A stretch of 5,576 nt of DNA, taken from contig CATEMS010000169.1 in assembly GCA_949507465.1 (NCBI GenBank), positions 1 through 5,576 of the forward strand, given 5' to 3'. This DNA is from Flavobacteriaceae bacterium. GTDB taxonomy: Bacteria; Bacteroidota; Bacteroidia; Flavobacteriales; Flavobacteriaceae. Below, piece after piece: positions 1 through 5,361 of the stretch; the first letter of the stretch is position 1, and each line of letters begins with the position of its first letter. A model generated the notes under the pieces. That model saw nothing but the letters and a program-made list of their open reading frames with translations, had not been told where the DNA came from and searched no databases. The position numbers and the translations under genes are program-made.

Positions 1-43
1 GAAATCAACAAAAATAAATAGCGAATCAATCGCTGTAAACATA

Positions 44-82
44 AAAAAATCCCAACTACAAACTGTGTAATTGGGATTTTTT
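44..82. terminator. Intrinsic terminator of the murA cluster, probably bidirectional
   Basis: The arms at 44-55 and 71-82 are perfect 12-bp reverse complements (AAAAAATCCCAA and TTGGGATTTTTT). After one C/A mismatch the stem continues for four more pairs (57-60 with 66-69), leaving a five-base loop. Read on the minus strand, it starts 25 bases after the murA stop codon and ends in a run of seven T, as expected of a Rho-independent terminator. Because the outer stem is A on one side and T on the other, it also works on paper in the plus direction. That suggests a convergent plus-strand gene ends just outside or at the left edge of the window. Confidence 0.85.
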
Positions 83-107
83 GATTTATTGTAAATTAAT
101 TACTTTC

Positions 108-1421
108 TTAAGTGTCTAACCTTGTAATTTTGGCACCAATAGCGCGTAAACGCTCGTCTATGTTTTCATAGCCGCGATCTATTTGTTCTATATTATGAAT
201 GGTACTGGTTCCTTTTGCAGAAAGTGCAGCAATGAGTAATGAAATACCAGCTCTAATATCTGGAGAAACCATAGTAGTAGCCTTTAGCATAGATTCAAAG
301 TTATGTCCAATAACAGTGGCACGGTGAGGATCACACAAAATAACCCGGGCACCCATATCAATGAGTTTATCCACAAAAAATAACCTACTCTCAAACATTT
401 TTTGATGAATAAGCACACTTCCTTTTGCTTGGGTACAAACCACAAGTACGATACTCAATAAATCTGGAGTAAATCCAGGCCAAGGAGCATCAGCAATGGT
501 AAGGGTAGAACCATCGATATATCCTTGAATTTCATAGCTGTCTTGAGAGGGTATAAAAATATCATCGCCTCTTTTTTCGAGAGTGATTCCTAGTTTTCTA
601 AATGTATCAGGAATGATCCCTAAATTTTCCCAGCTTACATCTTTTATTGTAATCTCACTATGTGTCATCGCTGCAAGTCCTATCCAGCTTCCAATTTCGA
701 TCATATCTGGCAGGACACGGTGAGAACAACCATTTAGCTGCTCAACACCCTCCACAGTAAGCATATTAGAGCCTACACCCTTAATCTTTGCTCCCATTGC
801 GTTTAACATCTTACACAATTGCTGCAAATATGGCTCACAAGCTGCGTTGTATATGGTAGTGGTTCCTTGGGCAAGAACAGCGGCCATTACAATATTGGCA
901 GTACCTGTAACTGAAGCCTGGTCTAAAAGCATGTAACACCCCTTTAATCCGTTGGGCGCCTCTACACCATAAAAGCGTTCTTCCTTATTATATCTAAAAC
1001 TTGCCCCTAGTTTAATAAATCCTTCAAAGTGAGTATCTAATCTTCTTCTTCCAATTTTATCACCACCAGGACGGGGTATGTATCCTTTTCCGAAACGGGC
1101 CAAAAGAGGACCCACTATCATAATAGAACCTCTTAATGAACCTCCTTGGGTTTTAAAAAGGGCTGATGTAAGATAGTCAAGGTTAATATCATCTGCCTTA
1201 AATGTGTATGTACCTTTGCTTAATTTTTGGATTTTAACACCCAAATTACCCAGTATACCTATTAATTTATTGACATCTACTATATCTGGTATATTCTCTA
1301 TCAGTACCTCATGTGGAGTCAGTAAAACTGCACAAAGTATCTGTAAAACCTCATTTTTTGCACCCTGTGGGGTGATTTCACCCTTTAATTTATGACCTCC
1401 CTGGATTTGAAAAGTTCCCAT
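108..1421 (-). CDS. murA: UDP-N-acetylglucosamine 1-carboxyvinyltransferase MurA (Asp-type active site)
   Basis: This cytoplasmic enzyme transfers the enolpyruvyl group of PEP to UDP-GlcNAc, the first committed step of peptidoglycan synthesis. The 437 residues cover the full EPSP-synthase-like fold (E. coli MurA has 419). Residues seen that match the E. coli enzyme are Lys22-Asn23 (GAKNE), Arg97 (Arg91), Arg126 (Arg120), Asp320 (general base Asp305) in the GFTPD segment, Arg390 (Arg397) in SPDIRAG, and the C-terminal IDRGYENIDERL signature. The active-site loop reads RPGGDKIGRRRLDTH, so Asp121 stands where E. coli has Cys115. It is the last gene of a minus-strand cluster, 18 bp after the DUF4290 gene, and is followed by a strong terminator. 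The ATG is supported by the family-typical N-terminus FQIQGGHKLKGEI. No Shine-Dalgarno is visible, which is normal for this phylum. Identification is secure. Fosfomycin insensitivity is inferred from studies of Asp-type MurA elsewhere. Confidence 0.97.
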   Translation of the reverse strand: MGTFQIQGGHKLKGEITPQGAKNEVLQILCAVLLTPHEVLIENIPDIVDVNKLIGILGNLGVKIQKLSKGTYTFKADDINLDYLTSALFKTQGGSLRGSIMIVGPLLARFGKGYIPRPGGDKIGRRRLDTHFEGFIKLGASFRYNKEERFYGVEAPNGLKGCYMLLDQASVTGTANIVMAAVLAQGTTTIYNAACEPYLQQLCKMLNAMGAKIKGVGSNMLTVEGVEQLNGCSHRVLPDMIEIGSWIGLAAMTHSEITIKDVSWENLGIIPDTFRKLGITLEKRGDDIFIPSQDSYEIQGYIDGSTLTIADAPWPGFTPDLLSIVLVVCTQAKGSVLIHQKMFESRLFFVDKLIDMGARVILCDPHRATVIGHNFESMLKATTMVSPDIRAGISLLIAALSAKGTSTIHNIEQIDRGYENIDERLRAIGAKITRLDT

Positions 1422-1439
1422 AGATTTTAATAAGAAATA

Positions 1440-2090
1440 TTAATAGCGTTTGCGGCCTCTGTTATTGTTGTTATGTTTTTTGTAGCTATGTGTTTTATTA
1501 TCACTAAAACGGTTTTTTGTTTTAAGTAATATAGAAGAATTCCTGAGGGCTTGATCGCTACCTTGTAAATTTATTTTTCCGTCAGAAAGTTCAAACAAGT
1601 GTGTAAATATGACCTGATCATCAACGGTGTCTTTGTTCCAGTTTAAAAAACATTTTTTCATGTGGTTGGCAATCGTAAGGACCAAGCCATCTTTTTTATC
1701 GCCATCTTCCCAGGTGGTGGCCTGATCTATCATACGTTTGATGTTATTACCGTAAAAGCGATATTTTGGATAATTTTGAGGATAATTTAGTTTGGCTGGA
1801 GCTTCTCTCAAGACATCAATTGAGGGTTTCTCAAATGGAGAGTCAACATCCAGTTTAAAGTCTGAAATGATAAATAACTGATCCCAAAGCTTGTGTTGAA
1901 AATCTGCAACATCTCTTAAGTGAGGGTTTAAATTACCCATCACAGAAATGATGCTTTTGGCTTGATTATTTCTTTTTTCAGGATCTTGCTCTGCAACAGC
2001 CTGGTCAACCATTTTTTGTATATGCCGACCATATTCGGGAATGATTAAATGAGGACGGTCTGTATTGTATTCTATATCTGTAAAAAACAT
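1440..2090 (-). CDS. DUF4290 family protein with an internal duplication
   Basis: The 216-residue protein resembles the DUF4290 family, which I know from Bacteroidota and for which I know no function. No signal peptide or membrane segment is visible, so it is probably cytoplasmic. Two halves align without gaps at an offset of 93 residues: 20-80 and 113-173. Shared positions include YGxxI, M-(V/I)-DQA, D36/D129, K39/K132, I47/I140, M51/M144, LF at 72/165, and SDxK at 76/169. About 16 of 61 positions are identical and several more are conservative. The two units are joined by a proline-containing linker (about 85-110). The last 25 residues are rich in Lys, Arg, Asn and His and end in RGRKRY, a basic and probably disordered tail that could touch nucleic acid or the ribosome (inference only). 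It lies 18 bp upstream of murA and 63 bp downstream of the DUF493 gene, so co-transcription with murA is likely. The family call rests on recall of conserved N-terminal features. Confidence 0.85.
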   Translation of the reverse strand: MFFTDIEYNTDRPHLIIPEYGRHIQKMVDQAVAEQDPEKRNNQAKSIISVMGNLNPHLRDVADFQHKLWDQLFIISDFKLDVDSPFEKPSIDVLREAPAKLNYPQNYPKYRFYGNNIKRMIDQATTWEDGDKKDGLVLTIANHMKKCFLNWNKDTVDDQVIFTHLFELSDGKINLQGSDQALRNSSILLKTKNRFSDNKTHSYKKHNNNNRGRKRY

Positions 2091-2153
2091 ATTGTAAGTG
2101 TAAATTGGAGGTTGTGTAGATAAGGATTAAATAGGTATTGCAAAATACACATT

Positions 2154-2441
2154 TTATAGAGAAATCACTCCTTCCACTAAAGAAACTTGCTTGTATTTCT
2201 CAATGACCTTCTCTGGAGATGCCATTACTACTTTTATAGATAGGCTTGTGTAGGTTCCCTTGCGAGAATCGCGGGTTTTTATTTGAGCATTTGTACCATT
2301 AAAAATGGCCTCAATCTGTGCTATTTTCTGAGCATCGCCAGGAACTATAAACTTATACAAGTAGGGAGCGGGCCAAGTGGTATCTGTATTTAGTTGTTCT
2401 TTTAATCTAGCGTAAAATTGGTCTGTATTGGTGTCTTTCAT
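2154..2441 (-). CDS. DUF493 (YbeD-like) family protein
   Basis: This small 95-residue protein matches the DUF493/YbeD family in length and layout (E. coli YbeD has 87 residues). That family has a ferredoxin-like, ACT-like fold and is suspected to be regulatory, but no molecular role is settled. The expected elements can be placed: strand 27-33 (YLYKFIV), helix 36-47, strand 52-57, strand 63-72 (TYTSLSIKVV), helix 75-86, and a final strand 88-94. The TYTSLSIKVVMASPEKV segment matches the family pattern of a strand followed by a short helix. It is the first gene of the minus-strand cluster and faces the divergent control region, where a promoter-like pair lies about 60 bp upstream. The ATG is the natural start, since the residues after it fit a short non-conserved lead. 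A 63-bp gap separates it from the DUF4290 gene. Confidence 0.88.
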   Translation of the reverse strand: MKDTNTDQFYARLKEQLNTDTTWPAPYLYKFIVPGDAQKIAQIEAIFNGTNAQIKTRDSRKGTYTSLSIKVVMASPEKVIEKYKQVSLVEGVISL

Positions 2442-2485
2442 GTGGTATTTCTGATGAAATATAAAAGGGTTTGTAACTCATTTTT

Positions 2486-2509
2486 ACTAGTTAATGAAAG
2501 CAAACTAGT
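2486..2509. repeat. 7-bp inverted repeat over the minus-strand promoter (possible operator)
   Basis: ACTAGTT at 2486-2492 and AACTAGT at 2503-2509 are exact reverse complements separated by 10 bases. The core ACTAGT is itself palindromic, so the two copies are also direct repeats whose centres are 18 bp apart. The right arm covers the candidate -7 element of the DUF493 promoter (2501-2507), and the left arm falls near the expected transcript start. That is where a dimeric repressor would bind. It could equally be chance in AT-rich DNA, and no regulator is encoded nearby. Confidence 0.35.
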
Positions 2510-2529
2510 GTTAACTTATATTCTACAAA
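2501..2529 (-). promoter_or_regulatory. Candidate promoter for the DUF493-DUF4290-murA cluster
   Basis: On the minus strand, TTTG (plus-strand CAAA, 2526-2529) is followed after 18 bases by TAGTTTG (plus-strand CAAACTA, 2501-2507). Bacteroidota primary promoters have TTTG near -33 and TAnnTTTG near -7 with a similar spacing. The -7 match is one base short in its inner spacer. Transcription would begin near 2494, giving a leader of about 50 bases before the ATG of the DUF493 gene. Confidence 0.4.
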
Positions 2530-2536
2530 GATACAC

Positions 2537-2567
2537 TTTCAGCATCAATATAAATTAACGTACTTTG
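2537..2567 (+). promoter_or_regulatory. Candidate promoter for the NTPase-recQ pair
   Basis: TTTC at 2537-2540, one base off TTTG, is followed after 20 bases by TACTTTG at 2561-2567, a near match to the Bacteroidota -7 consensus TAnnTTTG with a spacer one base short. Transcription would begin near 2574, about 30 bases before the GTG start at 2604. The placement in a divergent gap supports it, but the match is imperfect. Confidence 0.35.
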
Positions 2568-2603
2568 TGGTAGAAAAATTATTGTTAACATCCATTTAAA
2601 GCA

Positions 2604-3149
2604 GTGAATCCAAAAAGAATTGTTATTACAGGAGGCCCAGGGACTGGAAAAACTACCCTAATAAATTATCTAAAGCATCTTGGTTACCCAACCATGGCGG
2701 AGGTATCAAGAGATATCATTAACCAAGCTAGAGAAGAAGGTGTTGACCAACTTTTTTTAAAAGACCCCATGCTTTTTAGTCAAAAATTACAAGAAAGCAG
2801 ACTCCGTCAATTTGAAAAAGCAACACAGATAGATGCGGCATATGTTTTTTACGATAGAGCTACTCCAGATATCACAGCATACATAGACTTTATTGGCGCC
2901 AACTACTCTCCAGAGTTTGAGAAGCCTTGTTTTACTCATCTTTACGACTGTGTTTTCTTACTACCCCCTTGGGAGCTAATCTACACTCAAGACAACGAAC
3001 GGTACGAAACTTTTGAACAAGCAAAGCAGATTTACAAATCATTGTGTGATGGCTATAAAAAATATGGCTACTCAATTATTCAAGTGCCACAACAGGCTGT
3101 AGACAAACGCTGCGATTTTATAATAAACTACCTAAAAGACACCTTCTGA
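2604..3149 (+). CDS. P-loop NTPase, AAA_28 / NadR-like
   Basis: This is a compact 181-residue ATP- or GTP-binding protein of the AAA_28 type, the group related to the kinase domain of NadR and to eukaryotic TTD14. Residues 6-20 hold the Walker A loop (GGPGTGKTT, with Lys16 and Thr17). An EVSRDII motif follows at 33-39. A Walker B-like strand YVFYDRATPD is at 80-89, with Asp84-Arg85. A basic lid-like segment NERYETFEQA is at 131-140. No signal peptide or membrane segment is seen. The substrate is unknown. The architecture suggests a small-molecule or nucleotide kinase, or a GTP-binding switch. The GTG start is fixed by sequence: an in-frame stop lies at 2586-2588, no other usual start codon comes between, and the P-loop begins only a few residues later. 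Its stop codon overlaps the apparent recQ start, implying translational coupling and perhaps a shared role in nucleic-acid metabolism (inference). Confidence 0.88.
   Translation: MNPKRIVITGGPGTGKTTLINYLKHLGYPTMAEVSRDIINQAREEGVDQLFLKDPMLFSQKLQESRLRQFEKATQIDAAYVFYDRATPDITAYIDFIGANYSPEFEKPCFTHLYDCVFLLPPWELIYTQDNERYETFEQAKQIYKSLCDGYKKYGYSIIQVPQQAVDKRCDFIINYLKDTF
3146..3149 (+). promoter_or_regulatory. CTGA stop-start overlap deciding the recQ start
   Basis: The NTPase ends with TGA at 3147-3149, and the recQ frame has CTG at 3146-3148, making a four-base CTGA overlap like the common ATGA coupling junction. From the stop at 3056-3058 to the first ATG at 3230 the recQ frame contains no ATG, GTG or TTG. 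RecQ-like sequence begins immediately after this CTG. No Shine-Dalgarno precedes it, so initiation probably depends on ribosomes finishing the upstream gene. Confidence 0.6.
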
Positions 3150-5044
3150 AAAGACCCCTTGACATATTAGAAAAATACTGGGGCTATACTAGTTTTAGAC
3201 CCAAACAAGAGGCCATAATTAACGCAATAATGGACGGCAAAGATACCGTTGCCCTTCTTCCAACGGGTGGAGGGAAATCTATTTGTTTTCAAATACCCTC
3301 TCTAGCACAAGAAGGAATATGTATCGTTATCTCTCCCCTTGTGGCCTTAATGACAGATCAAGTAAAGAGTCTGCAAGAAAAAGGCATTAAAGCGCTTTCA
3401 ATTACGGGTGGGAAATCATTTACAGAGGTAAATACTCTTTTGGACAACGCCAGCTTTGGAAATTATAAATTTCTATATCTCTCCCCAGAGAGATTACAAC
3501 AAGAGCTTGTACAAAATACCATTAAGCGCATGAATGTTAATTGTATCGCTGTAGATGAGGCTCATTGTATATCTGAGTGGGGAAATGATTTTAGACCGGC
3601 TTATAAAAACATTCGTATTTTAAGAGAGTTGCAACCCCTATCACCTATCATAGCGTTAACCGCAACAGCAACACCACAGGTATTAAAAGACACCATTAAA
3701 GAGCTAGAGATGGAACTTCCATCAGTGTTTCAAGATTCTTTTGTACGCCCAAATATAGCCTACAATACTCTGGAGGTTGAAGATAAGTTATACCATGTAG
3801 AGCAACTTCTCAAATCAAGTAAAAATCAAGCTATTGTGTATGTGAGAACCAGAAGAAGCGCTGTTCAGACAAGTAATCACTTAACTAGTTTGGGCATTAA
3901 AAGTGATTTTTTTCATGGAGGTATTCCTACGCAAGAAAAAATTAAAAAATTGGAAACCTGGAAAAATGGCACCACCCCTACCATGGTAGCCACCAGTGCT
4001 TTTGGTATGGGAATAGATCTAGCTACTGTTGCGCATGTCATACATATCCAATTACCGGAGAGTTTGGAAAGTTACTTCCAGGAGGCTGGTCGCGCGGGCA
4101 GAGATGGCAATAAAGCAACAGCGACCATTTTATATAATTCGTATGACAAGCAACTCGTTACAAAACAATTTATAGCATCATTGGCTGATGTAGATTTGCT
4201 TAAATTTATATACAAGAAATTAAACAACTACCTGCAAATTCCATTTGGAGAGGGCGTTTTTACAACACATGGTATTAATTTTGAAGACTTTTGCAAAACC
4301 TACTCTCTACAAACACTTCAAGTATTTAACGGTTTAAACACACTAGATAGATTGGGGGTTTTACAGCTATCAAAAGAATTTGGACGCTCAAGTAAAATAC
4401 GATTTTTAGTAGATTCAAATACAGCCATAGCCTATTTCAAACATGATAAGCTTGGCTCAGTAATCGGGAAAACCATATTAAGATTGTATGGAGGTATATT
4501 TGAAACCATGACACGAATAAATCTGGAAACTCTTCAAACCAAAACAAGGCAATCACAACCCGTTATAATCCAAACCTTGCAAAAACTTGAAGCTGCCAAT
4601 ATCATAGAATTGTATTTAAACACAACCGATGCAGCCATTACATTTTTAACCCCAAGAGAGGATGATAAAACCATAAATGTGATAGCAAGAGATGTGGTTG
4701 CTCACAATGCTAAAAAGAAACAACAAGTTCAACAACTTCTTAGATATATAGACAATAACAAAACCTGCAAAGCTGTGCAACTTGTAACTTATTTTGGAGA
4801 AACTACAGCAACACCCTGCGGTATTTGCAGTGTATGTCAATCAAAAAAGGAAAGATTCAGTAAAAAAGAAATTGATTCAACTTGTGAGCTTATACTATTG
4901 GAGTTAAAAAAAGGTCCAAAAACATCTAGAGAGGTACTAGAAAACATACATCAAAACCAAGCCTTAGTTTTAAAAACAATTGCCCTACTTCTTGGTAATA
5001 ATACTATTTTATTGGATCAGAAAAACAGGTATTTCATACAATAA
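3146..5044 (+). CDS. recQ: RecQ-family ATP-dependent 3'-5' DNA helicase, short form, probable CTG start
   Basis: This superfamily 2 helicase unwinds DNA for recombination, repair and restart of stalled forks. Numbering is from the CTG (632 residues). Motif 0 is WGYTSFRPKQ (12-21). Motif I is LPTGGGKS (Lys44). Motif II is VDEAH (136-140), followed by the RecQ aromatic-rich loop CISEWGNDFRP (141-151). Motif III is LTATAT (171-176). Motif V is ATSAFGMGID (282-291), and motif VI is QEAGRAGRDG (312-321). A zinc site with four Cys (541, 558, 561, 564) lies in TCKAVQLVTYFGE...CGICSVC and matches the E. coli RecQ zinc module closely. About 220 residues separate motif VI from the zinc site, against roughly 50 in E. 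coli. The inserted part looks winged-helix-like, and a short helix-turn-helix-like tail follows the zinc site. No HRDC domain is present. The first ATG (3230) would remove motif 0, so it is unlikely to be the true start. It is coupled to the upstream NTPase gene. Confidence 0.92.
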   Translation: MKRPLDILEKYWGYTSFRPKQEAIINAIMDGKDTVALLPTGGGKSICFQIPSLAQEGICIVISPLVALMTDQVKSLQEKGIKALSITGGKSFTEVNTLLDNASFGNYKFLYLSPERLQQELVQNTIKRMNVNCIAVDEAHCISEWGNDFRPAYKNIRILRELQPLSPIIALTATATPQVLKDTIKELEMELPSVFQDSFVRPNIAYNTLEVEDKLYHVEQLLKSSKNQAIVYVRTRRSAVQTSNHLTSLGIKSDFFHGGIPTQEKIKKLETWKNGTTPTMVATSAFGMGIDLATVAHVIHIQLPESLESYFQEAGRAGRDGNKATATILYNSYDKQLVTKQFIASLADVDLLKFIYKKLNNYLQIPFGEGVFTTHGINFEDFCKTYSLQTLQVFNGLNTLDRLGVLQLSKEFGRSSKIRFLVDSNTAIAYFKHDKLGSVIGKTILRLYGGIFETMTRINLETLQTKTRQSQPVIIQTLQKLEAANIIELYLNTTDAAITFLTPREDDKTINVIARDVVAHNAKKKQQVQQLLRYIDNNKTCKAVQLVTYFGETTATPCGICSVCQSKKERFSKKEIDSTCELILLELKKGPKTSREVLENIHQNQALVLKTIALLLGNNTILLDQKNRYFIQ

Positions 5045-5361
5045 TAGGGGAAGTTTAAATAATTATCAGCCTGCTAAATGGAGTTTTAAAGTAGTTTCCT
5101 GGGCAATAAAAAATAAAGGGGAATGCACTCTTTAGAATGAAGTTGTATCATTGGAAATTGTTCAGGACATTTTATTATTAAAATAATTATTTTGGTCAAA
5201 AAAAGAAAACGTATTGTTACAATTATGGGTTTAATTTTTTTATTTTTAAAGATATTTAATGGTCTGCTGATTTTTGATGCTAACAAAAATGAGAAGACTT
5301 TGTAACTTTTTTAAAATTAGAACGTCTAAAATTTAAACACAATCAATAATAGAAAAACTTT
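5045..5361. other. AT-rich intergenic gap between recQ and the LolA-like gene
   Basis: This 317-bp gap holds no gene I can support. There is no convincing terminator after recQ, meaning no GC-containing stem followed by a T run. A 14-bp AT-only palindrome, AAAATAATTATTTT, sits at 5180-5193 but is weak as a structure. A 66-codon minus-strand frame (5086-5286) has a composition typical of chance AT-rich reading and resembles no family I know. A short plus-strand frame with a basic start and hydrophobic core (5192-5305) is treated under findings. The right end probably contains the promoter of the gene at 5362. Confidence 0.7.
5271..5334 (+). promoter_or_regulatory. Region holding the candidate promoter of the LolA-like gene
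   Basis: Two readings are possible. In one, TTTTG at 5271-5275 acts as the -33 element and ACTTTG at 5297-5302 as the -7, giving a leader of about 50 bases. In the other, TTTG at 5299-5302 is the -33 element and TAAAATTT at 5327-5334 is the -7, with a long spacer of 24 bases and a short leader of about 20 bases. Neither matches the Bacteroidota consensus fully, so the exact site is uncertain. Confidence 0.25.

Noticed and set aside
1..21. Possible 3' end of a plus-strand gene (six codons then TAG at 19-21)
   Set aside because: A convergent gene would fit the bidirectional terminator, but another frame stays open to TAA at 68-70. Too little sequence remains to choose between them or to recognise a family.
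21..33. Short GCGA/TCGC stem near the left edge
   Set aside because: Four pairs with a five-base loop is too small to support a tRNA arm or other RNA gene, and no flanking tRNA features are present.
1204..1395. 63-codon plus-strand frame inside murA
   Set aside because: It lies wholly antisense to the conserved N-terminal part of murA, has no family resemblance, and is a shadow of the real gene.
2135..2148. Small hairpin GTATT-GCAA-AATAC between the DUF493 and DUF4290 genes
   Set aside because: It is a five-pair, mostly AT stem with no T run after it in the direction of transcription, so it is not a terminator. It may be chance.
2509..2589. Two copies of TGTTAAC (2509-2515 and 2583-2589) in the divergent gap
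   Set aside because: These are seven-base AT-rich matches 74 bp apart, expected by chance in this composition and not placed consistently relative to the two promoters.
3057..3149. Programmed -1 frameshift making an NTPase-RecQ fusion
   Set aside because: The recQ frame is open from 3059, and an A6 run lies at 3057-3062, but the run lacks a good slippery heptamer and no stem is seen after it. The CTG overlap explains the arrangement more simply.
4646..4840. 64-codon minus-strand frame inside recQ
   Set aside because: It is antisense to the conserved zinc-module region of recQ, and its Cys and Ser runs are mirror effects of that coding sequence.
5180..5193. 14-bp perfect palindrome AAAATAATTATTTT after recQ
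   Set aside because: It is only A and T, with no loop or GC pairs, so it is too weak for a terminator and common in such DNA.
5086..5286. 66-codon minus-strand frame in the gap after recQ
   Set aside because: It is full of Ile, Leu, Lys and Phe as expected from AT-rich non-coding DNA, has no promoter-like pair or recognisable domain, and partly opposes the promoter region of the next gene.
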